Below are positions 23,632-31,151 of a stretch of 32,536 nucleotides of DNA, in pieces. The DNA comes from a virus. The position numbers and the translations under genes were made by a program. The DNA is taken from positions 1 through 32,536 of the IMG/VR virus record IMGVR_UViG_3300017739_000050; one strand, written 5' to 3'. Under the pieces are notes generated by a model. It was given only the letters and a program-made list of their open reading frames with translations, was not told the origin of the DNA and did no database searches. Each line of letters opens with the position of its first letter. The first letter of the stretch is position 1.

Positions 23632-24442
23632 AGAAATATTAAAAGAAATGGTTTCAAAAGCAATAAAAAAAGATCCACGCCTTACATTACAAAAACCAGC
23701 AGAAGAATACGAAATGGCTAAAAGAGTGTTTGAGCAGCAAGCTAACTCAAAAAATCCAAATGAAAATCTACAAAAAGCTTCTTTCAACACAATGATGTCC
23801 TATAGCGTGTTTGAAAGCGAGATGCTAGAGGAAGAAATTGAAGAAGAGGCCCAGCAGACTCAATATGTGCTTGAGGAAAGCATACCAACTAATCCAAATA
23901 AGGAGGTTGTGGCTAGGTTTTTTGATTCCCTGTATGCCGGTAAGAGGTCAGGCTTCTTATCGTATTATAGTATAGAGGATTTAGCACAAATGCACTTATA
24001 TTTGATAAAAGGCCACAATGCCGGATTTGCCCTCAAGGGCGGAAATGACATTGTCTCAGTACACAACAATTCCAGTCTAAAGGGTCTTGGCAAGTTCTTC
24101 ATGAAAGCGGCCAAAGAAAAGGGCGGAACCAAGCTGGATCACTTTGATGGATTTCTCAGCGGACTATATAGGAAAAATGGCTTTGTGAATGTTTACGAAG
24201 TATATCAGTGGGAAGAGCAATACAAGCCAAGCAATTGGAGCTATGACGTAGTTGATATCTTGAATCCGAAAACTAGCATATACGCCTCTTCTCTTAATGA
24301 CCACTCAGTTCAAAGTTTATTGACAATGAATGAACCAATAGAGATCAAAGCAGAATCAAACTTTAAGGTTGTGATTGTACCTTCGTTAAAGTTTAATCAA
24401 TATAGGTATGGCAGACCTGATGTTGTTTTTAGGTCTTTATGA
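23618..24442 (+). CDS. GNAT-like protein, possibly virion-associated
   Basis: A 274-aa protein from the ATG at 23618, preceded by GGGAG; an earlier in-frame ATG is at 23603. The C-terminal part has GGNDIVSVHNNSS, KGLGKFFMKAAKEKGGTKLDHFDGFLSGLYRKNGFV, which follows the strand-helix layout of GNAT acetyltransferases with a modified cofactor loop. GNAT proteins move acyl groups from CoA. The N-terminal 110 residues are helical and acidic (MLEEEIEEEAQQ). The start MKLNKEILKEMVSKAIKK resembles basic N-terminal tags seen on phage internal proteins, so it may be packaged. Activity unproven. Confidence 0.4.
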   Translation: MKLNKEILKEMVSKAIKKDPRLTLQKPAEEYEMAKRVFEQQANSKNPNENLQKASFNTMMSYSVFESEMLEEEIEEEAQQTQYVLEESIPTNPNKEVVARFFDSLYAGKRSGFLSYYSIEDLAQMHLYLIKGHNAGFALKGGNDIVSVHNNSSLKGLGKFFMKAAKEKGGTKLDHFDGFLSGLYRKNGFVNVYEVYQWEEQYKPSNWSYDVVDILNPKTSIYASSLNDHSVQSLLTMNEPIEIKAESNFKVVIVPSLKFNQYRYGRPDVVFRSL

Positions 24443-24450
24443 GGTGTGAT

Positions 24451-25185
24451 ATGAATGAAGAAAACCCTCGAACAATTTATTTATACGACGATAAGATCGG
24501 CTCGGTTAGTCTTATTACTCATATGGGTACTGACCTTACCATCGTTAATAGTGCTCGTGTCAGCTTTGGTAATACAAAAACTGAACTTGATGATAAAGAT
24601 AGAAGACTTATTAAGTTTCTCGTTAAGCACAAACACACTTCTACGTTTGAGCATAATGTCGCTACTTTTAAATTTGTCGTCCCTCTCTTTGTTCGTTCTC
24701 AGCATCATCGTCACAGAACGTGGAGTTATAACGAAATATCTCGACGCTATACAGAAAAGGATATGGCTTTTTACTTACCGAGCGAGTTCAGAACACAGCA
24801 TAAATCCAATAGACAAGCCTCCAACCCGGAAGAATTAATCAACCCCGGTATTTGGGAAGAAGGGTGGGGACGCATCTCAAAATACAATATGACGATGTCT
24901 GAGTTACTTGAGGTAAAAACTAAAGAATGTTTAGAAACCTACAAGACCATGTTAGAAAAGGGTGTGTGCCGAGAACAAGCAAGAATGATTCTACCACAAA
25001 ATCTCTACACAGAATATTATGGAACTTGCAATCTTTCTAACCTACTTAAATTTATAGACCTGAGAACACATGAAGGAGCACAATGGGAGATTCAAAAGGT
25101 TGCTGAAGCATGCTTGGACATCGCTAGCGACCTATGGCCTGTGGCTGTTGAGTCGTATCGTAAAACCAAGGATGAGGGATTTTAA
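24451..25185 (+). CDS. thyX: Flavin-dependent thymidylate synthase ThyX
   Basis: A 244-aa enzyme that makes dTMP from dUMP with FAD, NADPH and methylenetetrahydrofolate. The ThyX signature RHR-x7-S is present as R87-H88-R89 to S97 in the stretch HHRHRTWSYNEISRRY. EQARMILP and the C-terminal LRTHEGAQWEI match the FAD and dUMP contact regions. Start at 24451 is preferred because of GAGGTG; 24439, which overlaps the previous stop, is the alternative and adds 4 residues. With NrdJ it supplies dNTPs without needing the host ThyA. It overlaps the next gene by 14 bases. Confidence 0.95.
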   Translation: MNEENPRTIYLYDDKIGSVSLITHMGTDLTIVNSARVSFGNTKTELDDKDRRLIKFLVKHKHTSTFEHNVATFKFVVPLFVRSQHHRHRTWSYNEISRRYTEKDMAFYLPSEFRTQHKSNRQASNPEELINPGIWEEGWGRISKYNMTMSELLEVKTKECLETYKTMLEKGVCREQARMILPQNLYTEYYGTCNLSNLLKFIDLRTHEGAQWEIQKVAEACLDIASDLWPVAVESYRKTKDEGF

Positions 25186-25453
25186 AAAAGCGCCGCCTAA
25201 GTACAAGATTGGTGATTTAGTTATAATCAACAACTTGGGCTTGATATTTGTTCAAAAAGAAACAAGTATTGAGTACGGACTTATACACTGCGAAGCTTAT
25301 CATTGTACTCATACATCTAGTAAAGACCTGATACTGTTTGGTTGGTGGACTTATGATGTTTTAGTAGCAGGCGAACTAGTTAAGATGATGCCAGAAACAT
25401 TCTTAAAAGAGGTAAAAGTAAATGAAAGTCCGGATAGTGAAGACGTTGAATGA
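25172..25453 (+). CDS. Small SH3-like beta-barrel protein
   Basis: A 93-aa protein starting at 25172 inside the end of ThyX. It begins RDFKKAPPKYKIGDLVIINN, then beta-rich segments (GLIFVQKETSIEY, DLILFGWWTYDVL). The KIGDLV start of the first strand is typical of SH3/KOW-type barrels. Two other genes (29771 and 30617) share KVGEIV or KVGELV. Function unknown; it may be a protein- or RNA-interaction module. The start is an ATG with GGATGAG-type context inside the upstream gene. It overlaps the next gene by 32 bases. Confidence 0.4.
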   Translation: MRDFKKAPPKYKIGDLVIINNLGLIFVQKETSIEYGLIHCEAYHCTHTSSKDLILFGWWTYDVLVAGELVKMMPETFLKEVKVNESPDSEDVE

Positions 25454-26474
25454 ACAAGTCGAAAAATCAAATACAGCCCCAATGGAAATACAACAAGCAA
25501 GAATATCCATCGCGATGAAGATAGACGGAATACTCCAGAGGCCGTTCTTAAACGTAGGGCAGGAACAGCTCGTCTACAATAAAAATACAGGCAAGATGGA
25601 AACCAAAAAGATTACTGATGCAAAACAAACATCGATGCTGTATTATGTTTACAAGGGCATAACACCAGACGGACAAATAGGGGACCAAGAAAACGTAAAG
25701 GAGGTCAACAAGGAAATAAACACAAGAGTGGGCCATTTTGTTGATGAACTGTCCAACTTAGAGAAAAAGGTACTAGCAGCAGACATTGATGCAATATTGC
25801 ACTATATGGCACAACAACGAGAAATGGATCAAAAAGAAACACACCAGTCGACATACATGCTTAAAAAAGCCCCCGGAGACTTTGATTCATTCAACTTTGC
25901 AACCAGATCCAGAAGTGTATATAAAGATACACGAGCTGGTAAGGACTTCATGCTTAAGAGCACACCGGAACTAAAAAACATACCAAGTGAGCACCACTTT
26001 CTTTTCTCAATGGAAAACATGATTGGTCGGCTGAGAAACAGACTCCCGAAAGGAGACGGAACAGTCGCTATCAAAAGAGGAGAGCAAAGCGAAACAGTTA
26101 AGGTACCCACATTGACACCAGATGGTTATGACTCTAACTACACACTGGGAACCACAACTAAACCAGAAACTGGCATGGAGGCGGACGTTGAAAGAGACGA
26201 GAAGATGTATCGGACGTTTATCACAAAGTTTTACAGCAATCCGGACAACTATAAGGAAATGCCCCTGCAAAAGCAGCTTGAACTTATAGCACCATTTATG
26301 GAAAGTCTGTTAGCCAGAGCAGAGCAGCAAATTGAAAATGATCAAAGGCCGAACGAGTTTTATGACTTTATAAACACCTCAGACAACATACCAGAACAGT
26401 TGGTGGATTTATACGAGGACAGAATAGAAAAGATATTAGATGTTATTGAGGACAAATACGGCGTGGGGGGATAG
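25422..26474 (+). CDS. Conserved phage protein of unknown function (350 aa)
   Basis: A 350-aa, charged, mainly helical-looking protein with an AGAGGT site. It starts KVRIVKTLNEQVEKSNTAPMEIQQARISIAMKID. No catalytic motif is clear. A middle stretch has FNFATRSRSVYKDTRAGKDF, and the C terminus has several helices ending in LDVIEDKYGVGG. The next gene starts inside its final codon with GTG. It is followed by two genes that look like a nucleotide-binding and a transferase-like protein, so the three may act together. Also possible is an internal head or scaffold protein. I cannot assign it. Confidence 0.4.
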   Translation: MKVRIVKTLNEQVEKSNTAPMEIQQARISIAMKIDGILQRPFLNVGQEQLVYNKNTGKMETKKITDAKQTSMLYYVYKGITPDGQIGDQENVKEVNKEINTRVGHFVDELSNLEKKVLAADIDAILHYMAQQREMDQKETHQSTYMLKKAPGDFDSFNFATRSRSVYKDTRAGKDFMLKSTPELKNIPSEHHFLFSMENMIGRLRNRLPKGDGTVAIKRGEQSETVKVPTLTPDGYDSNYTLGTTTKPETGMEADVERDEKMYRTFITKFYSNPDNYKEMPLQKQLELIAPFMESLLARAEQQIENDQRPNEFYDFINTSDNIPEQLVDLYEDRIEKILDVIEDKYGVGG

Positions 26475-27280
26475 TGAATAATTTGTATTTTAACAAGGTA
26501 GTCGTTGGTGGCTCCTTAACAGCAGTGTTATACGCGTACAAAAACAACCTACCACTAATAGTCGATATACCGCACATACCATTTCAACTCGACGAATGCC
26601 CAGAACATTGGGACTTGTCGTTCATAGGTTTCTCCAACAAGCTTGTCCATAAGAAAAGCCAAGTGTGGGATAGACTATTGTTTGTAATGGCAATGTCCGG
26701 ACTTGTGATATTTCCCAACAACATCAGAAGTTTCCGAAACGAAGACAACGAGATAACTATAATAACATTATCAAACACCAAGATAAAAATAGGCTATGAC
26801 GAGATAGTGGAGTTCGATAGAGAACGAACAGATCAAATGACAGTATATGATTGGTTCGCAGTGCGCTCAGGCACAAGACACGAGTTTGAGGTTTTAGCAG
26901 ACCCAACGTCTGATTTTTGCCACACCCTCTTGTTTCACCCCTCAACCAGAAAGACCACAAGAAAAGACGTAAAAGACGTTTGCTCAGTCTCTACCATATC
27001 AGAAAAGCTCTTAAATGACTTAGACTACTCAGAGGGCTATGCCAGAATAAAGACGCTTAAAATGATGAAAGAAGCCGGTATACGAGGCCAATCAAACGGA
27101 TACAACAAGAAAGGCCTGCAATTACACTACGCTGTCAAGATAGAACATATGTACCGAGAGGTATACTACAAGTACAATAATGGATACTCTATCGAAGACT
27201 TACTTCAACAACAACTGGATATAAAAAGTGACTTATGGAAATTGACTCAAAACCTCATAGTACGAACGCTTTTCACTTAG
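26474..27280 (+). CDS. Rossmann-like protein of unknown function
   Basis: A 268-aa protein beginning with GTG, which overlaps the previous stop TAG by one base. Residues 5-31, FNKVVVGGSLTAVLYAYKNNLPLIV, form a strand-Gly-helix-strand of the nucleotide/FAD-binding type (VVGGS.TAVLYA). The rest has many aromatic and charged residues (DQMTVYDWFAVRSG, DFCHTLLFHPSTRKTTRKDV) and ends in a helical region. FAD or NAD binding is likely, but the reaction is not known. It overlaps the next gene by 46 bases, which is long for this window. GTG start with no clear ribosome site indicates coupling to the previous gene. Confidence 0.45.
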   Translation: MNNLYFNKVVVGGSLTAVLYAYKNNLPLIVDIPHIPFQLDECPEHWDLSFIGFSNKLVHKKSQVWDRLLFVMAMSGLVIFPNNIRSFRNEDNEITIITLSNTKIKIGYDEIVEFDRERTDQMTVYDWFAVRSGTRHEFEVLADPTSDFCHTLLFHPSTRKTTRKDVKDVCSVSTISEKLLNDLDYSEGYARIKTLKMMKEAGIRGQSNGYNKKGLQLHYAVKIEHMYREVYYKYNNGYSIEDLLQQQLDIKSDLWKLTQNLIVRTLFT

Positions 27281-28146
27281 CAGGCATCGTGCCATGTGCC
27301 GGGCAACCACTAGACTTTGGAATGGAATGGCCTGACTTTATGATGCCTGTCGCTGCTGACTACACGATGCTCGAAGCGGCAATCTATGAATGTGCTTATG
27401 CCGGGTGTGAAACGATATGGGTTGTTCTCCATGCAGACACCGCACCGTTTGTTCGTCATCGGATTGGAGACTTTATTCAAGATCCGGTGTGGGCATTTCG
27501 AAAGCACGACCCTTACCCAGACGAGTCGAGAAGAAGGATACCGATATTCTATGTGCCGATACATCCGAAGGACAGAGACCGAAGAGATTGTCTCAGTTGG
27601 TCAGTAATACAAGGAGCCTTGACGTGCCTCAAGGTATCGTCCAAGTTATCTAAATGGTTGATACCAGATAAGTATTGGGTTTCGTTTCCGTATGGTATCT
27701 TTAACCCAGTGGAAATAAGAGAGCACCGCGCGAAAATTTCCTCGCCTAAAAATTTTTACATAACTCACAACGGGGAGGCTATGGATCACAACCATTTCAC
27801 CTCGTTTTCATTTGGGAAAGACGAGTTCATCCGATATCGACGGAATATCCGAACGGGAACCGGGATGTATGCCGATGGTGAGTACAACGCTTCGGGGGCG
27901 CCCTCAAGAGTGCTTCCAACGATAGAGCAATATTCCGCAAGATGGTTTGACCTTAAGTGCGTTTTTACCGAGTTAGACATCCAATCGGACAACTCGTATG
28001 AGCCAAAAGAATTCTACAATCTTGGCTCTTGGGATGATTATCGAAACTATTTATCTTCGGAGTATTCACGTTCCGTCAAGCGCCCACACGAAAGAATAAT
28101 GAAATATTCAGAATTTCAAAGAATTGCACTTGACAGAACAGACTAG
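27235..28146 (+). CDS. NTP-transferase-like (GT-A-like) protein
   Basis: A 303-aa protein whose N-terminal region resembles sugar nucleotidyltransferases: LAGIVPCAGQPLDFGMEWPDFMMPV, AAIYECAYAGCETIWVVLHAD, then APFVRHRIGDFI. In the family, the glycine-containing loop binds NTP and a later aspartate binds metal. Later parts have YWVSFPYGIFNPVEIREHR. The usual GxGTRxxP loop is altered (GQPLDFGMEWPD), so the substrate may differ. It may act with the preceding Rossmann-like protein in surface or DNA modification, which is inference. The start overlaps the upstream gene by 46 bases without a good ribosome site. The stop lies inside promoter P8. Confidence 0.42.
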   Translation: MEIDSKPHSTNAFHLAGIVPCAGQPLDFGMEWPDFMMPVAADYTMLEAAIYECAYAGCETIWVVLHADTAPFVRHRIGDFIQDPVWAFRKHDPYPDESRRRIPIFYVPIHPKDRDRRDCLSWSVIQGALTCLKVSSKLSKWLIPDKYWVSFPYGIFNPVEIREHRAKISSPKNFYITHNGEAMDHNHFTSFSFGKDEFIRYRRNIRTGTGMYADGEYNASGAPSRVLPTIEQYSARWFDLKCVFTELDIQSDNSYEPKEFYNLGSWDDYRNYLSSEYSRSVKRPHERIMKYSEFQRIALDRTD

Positions 28147-28158
28147 ATATGTTATAAT
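28130..28158 (+). promoter_or_regulatory. Promoter P8 (sigma70-like)
   Basis: TTGACA at 28130-28135, 17-base spacer, TGT plus TATAAT at 28153-28158. It overlaps the end of the preceding gene and the proposed ATG (28157) of the J-domain gene. Confidence 0.82.
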
Positions 28159-28744
28159 GTTATTAACAAAGAAAAAGTATAAAAAAATATTGCAGGAGGT
28201 GAAGTATCTTCGATCAGAATTGGATTATCAAGAAGCAGTTCTTTCAGAAGCACATTTGGAATTTGAATTCTATTATAGAGAATGGTGTGCAAATAACGAT
28301 TTTGATCTCGTTCAGTTAAATCAGGACAATGCAAAACAAGTAGAGCAAGTTTTCAAGACTAGAGAAGAGAAGTTGGTCCCCTTGGAAGCACCAGTGGTGA
28401 AACGCGACGAAAAGAAGATCAGCAAGCTATACAAAAAATTAGCCAGAGAACTTCACCCAGACAAAGAAACAGGGGATGTGAAGAAATTTAAAAAAGTAGC
28501 GGAAGCTTATAAGAATGGAGATTGGTCACTCTTGCTAGAGGAGGCCGTAGAGTTGGAGATAGAACCAGAGAACCTGGCGGAGCTTATACCGCTCTTAAAA
28601 GAGGAAGCAAAGACACTTAAAGGAAAGATAAAGCACAACGAAGAGATGTATTCTTGGAAATATCATTTATGCGACGAGGATGATGAATGCAAACAAAAAC
28701 TCGTCAAGTGCTTTTTAAAACAATTATTTAATTTGGAGTTATAA
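28157..28744 (+). CDS. J-domain (DnaJ-like) protein
   Basis: A 195-aa protein with a J-domain core: SKLYKKLARELHPDK (HPD at 100-102), then VKKFKKVAEAYKNGDWSLLLEEA. The HPD motif stimulates Hsp70 (DnaK) ATPase. The first 90 residues form a coiled-coil region. It may recruit host DnaK to phage or host targets. The start is uncertain: the ATG at 28157 lies in the -10 box of P8, so that promoter cannot make it. A strong AGGAGGTG at 28194 has no ATG, GTG or TTG at a normal distance; TTG at 28220 is the nearest in frame. A transcript from an upstream promoter would use 28157. Confidence 0.62.
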   Translation: MLLTKKKYKKILQEVKYLRSELDYQEAVLSEAHLEFEFYYREWCANNDFDLVQLNQDNAKQVEQVFKTREEKLVPLEAPVVKRDEKKISKLYKKLARELHPDKETGDVKKFKKVAEAYKNGDWSLLLEEAVELEIEPENLAELIPLLKEEAKTLKGKIKHNEEMYSWKYHLCDEDDECKQKLVKCFLKQLFNLEL

Positions 28745-29631
28745 TGTTATTATCAATATTGTTGGCATGTCGCCAAGGAGATATAGGAATCGTAAAAGTC
28801 TATGAAGAGACAACGGATTCTGCTGTCAAAGACACACAAGTCACGTCACCCGAACCAGTAGATGGGCCTGATGATGGGCCTCATGATGGGCCTCAAAGAA
28901 GCGGTATCACCGGGTATACAAACTTACACCTCAGACAAGTGGCTTGCCCTGCTTGCGTTGGTGAATCTCAAGAGATCACCATAACGTTCTCGGCCGAGTT
29001 CCATCAGCCGATATCAGATAACCACACAAGCTGGATTCCCGCCGGTGATCAATGCACCACAAATCTTATTAGCGTCAGCCCATCGACCAACCCTATAAGT
29101 GTTGGGCCAAGCATCATAGTCGATGCTGGCGCGCACAACTTTGGAGCAGAGCAGATTGTCGCTGGACTTTATGAGACAACAAGCATTTGGGAGTCTCAGC
29201 TTTTGAGGGACGCCACCTATAACGTTGCAACAACAGAAGGCGGTTATAGTTTTGTATCCACTCATGGCTTTGACTTTATTGAGCCTTACAATATGTTGTG
29301 GGTTGATCCTTCATATGCCTTTGAGGCTCCGATATATCGATCCGGGGCAACCTTCAGTTGGGCACCAACTAGCACCGACTCAACCTTTATGATTACAGTG
29401 GCGGTATATTCTTGGGATGGTAGCCAGTTCTTAGGTTATGTTACCTGCTCTGGTCCGGACAATGGGATCATGACTATTCCTGCTCAATACCTACAATCTT
29501 ATCAAGCCGGGTCCTTAGCGGCTATTCATCTAGAAAGACACAAAGTCGAACTGGTCGAGACCGATATTAATAATTCGTTTGTAGAAACACACATGAGTTG
29601 GGAAGTCGTAGGTACTGGCACTATTTACTAA
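28744..29631 (+). CDS. Surface lipoprotein with DGP repeats
   Basis: A 295-aa protein with a very short lipoprotein leader, MLLSILLAC, lipobox LLAC and C9 as lipidated residue. A linker rich in acidic and polar residues (residues about 25-55) contains three DGP repeats (DGPDDGPHDGPQ). The remaining 230 residues are beta-rich (ITITFSAEF, ATFSWAPTSTDSTFMITVAVYSWD), suggesting a beta-sandwich domain, with a CPAC motif. Lipid anchoring at the envelope fits superinfection exclusion or receptor modification. The leader lacks the usual basic residues. It overlaps the J-domain stop by one base, with GGAG 5-6 bases before the ATG. Confidence 0.6.
   Translation: MLLSILLACRQGDIGIVKVYEETTDSAVKDTQVTSPEPVDGPDDGPHDGPQRSGITGYTNLHLRQVACPACVGESQEITITFSAEFHQPISDNHTSWIPAGDQCTTNLISVSPSTNPISVGPSIIVDAGAHNFGAEQIVAGLYETTSIWESQLLRDATYNVATTEGGYSFVSTHGFDFIEPYNMLWVDPSYAFEAPIYRSGATFSWAPTSTDSTFMITVAVYSWDGSQFLGYVTCSGPDNGIMTIPAQYLQSYQAGSLAAIHLERHKVELVETDINNSFVETHMSWEVVGTGTIY
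28861..28896 (+). repeat. 12-base tandem repeat encoding DGP units
   Basis: Three tandem copies of GATGGGCCT(G/C)A(T/A), starting at 28861, 28873 and 28885, code for DGP-D, DGP-H and DGP-Q in the lipoprotein linker. The first unit also matches 12 bases in the helicase C terminus at 21084. A linker-length polymorphism would be expected from slippage. Confidence 0.85.
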
Positions 29632-29645
29632 AAGGAGGAAACGAT

Positions 29646-29774
29646 ATGTCAAATCAAGAAAAATGCGAATGCTGCGGCTGCAGTTCTGCTGAATGTAGCT
29701 GTGAATGTTGCTGCGGAGCCAGCCAAGAGTTTAATGTGGCTGATGAACTTATGATCATTTGGGGTGCTAAGTGA
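29646..29774 (+). CDS. Cysteine-rich metallothionein-like small protein
   Basis: A 42-aa ORF with a strong AGGAGG site. Nine cysteines are packed between residues 7 and 23 (KCECCGCSSAECSCECCCG), a density typical of metallothioneins or zinc/iron binding peptides, followed by a hydrophobic tail (NVADELMIIWGAK). It could buffer metals or act as a zinc scaffold. The stop is overlapped by the GTG start of the next gene, whose N terminus is again cysteine-rich. It lacks the length or motif of any named family. Confidence 0.5.
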   Translation: MSNQEKCECCGCSSAECSCECCCGASQEFNVADELMIIWGAK

Positions 29775-30205
29775 AATCTATTTGTTCTGTTTGTGAATGC
29801 GATCCTTGCGATTGCGGTTGGGGTACTTATGAACTTGAAAACGGGAAGCCTAATCGAATACACCTCACTGAAAAATATTGGTGGGATTACGATGGGAGTG
29901 ATTCTGAATCCACCGTCTCAACTAATTGGGGCATCGACTATGATAGTATGGAATATCCCCAAAGCCTGCAAGGAGTCGGTGGATTTGCGAGAACTTATTA
30001 TGGTCAGATGGTTTTAGAATTCAAAGTTGGTGAGATTGTAAAGTACTTCCCCAACTGCAACCTCGCAAACGACCTCGGTGTCTGGCTCGTTAAAGAGATT
30101 GTGAATCAAAGTCCTGTTGAGTGCTCTTGGTATGACTATGAGATCACAAATGGTATTAAAAGCGTCTTGTGTAGGCAAGAAGAGCTAATAGCTATAGGAG
30201 AGTGA
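29771..30205 (+). CDS. Cysteine-cluster plus SH3-like protein
   Basis: A 144-aa protein with a GTG start overlapping the end of the preceding gene (GTGA). The start has ICSVCECDPCDCGWG, five cysteines in 14 residues, consistent with a small metal site. A tyrosine- and acid-rich middle is followed by LEFKVGEIVKYFPN, a beta-barrel start shared with 25172 and 30617. No enzyme motif. The two adjacent cysteine-rich genes may be functionally linked. The ribosome site is weak, so translational coupling to the upstream gene is likely. Confidence 0.45.
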   Translation: MKSICSVCECDPCDCGWGTYELENGKPNRIHLTEKYWWDYDGSDSESTVSTNWGIDYDSMEYPQSLQGVGGFARTYYGQMVLEFKVGEIVKYFPNCNLANDLGVWLVKEIVNQSPVECSWYDYEITNGIKSVLCRQEELIAIGE

Positions 30206-30610
30206 ATGAAAAGCGAAAACATTTGGCGAAGACTGAAAGCCCATATGCCCGATGACATGGAAAGCTACGTCTATCAGGTGTTTGGTGAATGTTTTGACTA
30301 TTCAATCCCGGAGTATTGGGATCAAGTAATAGCTGACGTCGTGATGTTGGCTTATTGGCGCTCAAACCACAAAGAGAAAACGGTTAACATAGTGCAAGTT
30401 AAGCAAAAGTTTGGCTTCCTGAGATTCTACATCAACGGAGATGACGATGAATACATGTACGGTGCCATCCAGATGGCCGAAAGGCAATGCGCAAAAATAT
30501 GTGCACACTGTGGTTCACACCTGGTTCAAAAAGAGAAGCCAAAAGTACGAATGGGTGTTTCAACCCAAAGATGGAACAAAAAATGCGAGAAATGCAAAAA
30601 TAGGATATAA
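30206..30610 (+). CDS. Phage zinc-ribbon-like protein
   Basis: A 134-aa protein directly after the previous stop, with GGAGAG overlapping the end of that gene. It contains QVKQKFGFLRFYINGDDD, then AERQCAKICAHCGSHL and a later NKKCEKCKNR, giving four cysteines for zinc. Proteins with KFG-LRFY followed by an AE..C..CG unit are common but uncharacterised in phages. Role unknown; a nucleic acid or protein contact is likely. Confidence 0.5.
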   Translation: MKSENIWRRLKAHMPDDMESYVYQVFGECFDYSIPEYWDQVIADVVMLAYWRSNHKEKTVNIVQVKQKFGFLRFYINGDDDEYMYGAIQMAERQCAKICAHCGSHLVQKEKPKVRMGVSTQRWNKKCEKCKNRI

Positions 30611-30616
30611 TATGAA

Positions 30617-30919
30617 ATGAGCATGATGCCCAAAAGCTTTCACAAAATAAAAAAAGAAGATCTTCCGGAGGATGTATATCCAAAATATAAGGTCGGAGAA
30701 CTAGTGAAGGTCAATCAAGGAAACCCTGAAAGTGTATATGGTTTTTACTTATCGGCTGGTATGGGAGTCATAGTTGGCATATCTTATTACAAAACACACG
30801 GATTTAAAGCCTATAGTCCTCAAGTCTTTTATATGATTGAATATAAGATAAAATGGATAGAAAATGACGAGTTTGGCTTCGTCTTAGAACATTCAATAGA
30901 AACAGTGGAGATAGAATGA
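30617..30919 (+). CDS. Small SH3-like beta-barrel protein
   Basis: A 100-aa protein with PKYKVGELVKVNQG and VIVGISYYKTHGF, then VFYMIEYKIKWIE, a strand-rich layout similar to KIGDLV proteins at 25172 and 29771. The start is uncertain, as ATGs at 30617, 30623 and 30626 are close and none has a strong ribosome site. The ATGA end overlaps the next ORF. Function unknown. Confidence 0.4.
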   Translation: MSMMPKSFHKIKKEDLPEDVYPKYKVGELVKVNQGNPESVYGFYLSAGMGVIVGISYYKTHGFKAYSPQVFYMIEYKIKWIENDEFGFVLEHSIETVEIE

Positions 30920-31065
30920 ATATTATATTTAGTGTTTTTGTGTTGTGTTGTTTTGTTGATCTAACGATTCGACACAACAAACTTAAAAACAAAATAAAAG
31001 AAAACAAAGCAGAACACAAAGCGTTCTTGCTTGAAGCAAAAAGAATACAAAAGGAGATAGAATGA
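30916..31065 (+). CDS. Small membrane-anchored coiled-coil protein
   Basis: A 49-aa ORF overlapping the previous stop (ATGA). The first 15 residues are hydrophobic (NIIFSVFVLCCFVDL), then a lysine/glutamate-rich helix (KLKNKIKENKAEHKAFLLEAKRIQKEIE). GGAGAT precedes the ATG. The ATGA-overlap chain continues into the next ORF. Function unknown. Confidence 0.4.
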   Translation: MNIIFSVFVLCCFVDLTIRHNKLKNKIKENKAEHKAFLLEAKRIQKEIE

Positions 31066-31151
31066 TAACAGCACATACAGCTTTATTTGGCATAGCTTTT
31101 ATAAGCCTATGCATTTTAATTACCAGTTATTTAAGTGACTTACAAGGGTAA
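31062..31151 (+). CDS. 29-aa membrane peptide
   Basis: A very short ORF overlapping the previous stop (ATGA) with GGAGAT upstream. It is almost entirely hydrophobic (ALFGIAFISLCILITSYL), so a single membrane helix is likely. The tiny size makes it uncertain, but the overlap chain 30919-31062-31135 suggests coupling. Confidence 0.3.
   Translation: MITAHTALFGIAFISLCILITSYLSDLQG

Noticed and set aside
28124-28156. Upstream in-frame start for the J-domain protein at 28124
   Set aside because: It lies inside the preceding gene and the P8 promoter region and has no ribosome site; 28157 keeps the whole coiled coil.
30606-30611. TATAAT before the 30617 gene
   Set aside because: No -35-like hexamer at the right distance; the string is ordinary AT-rich sequence.
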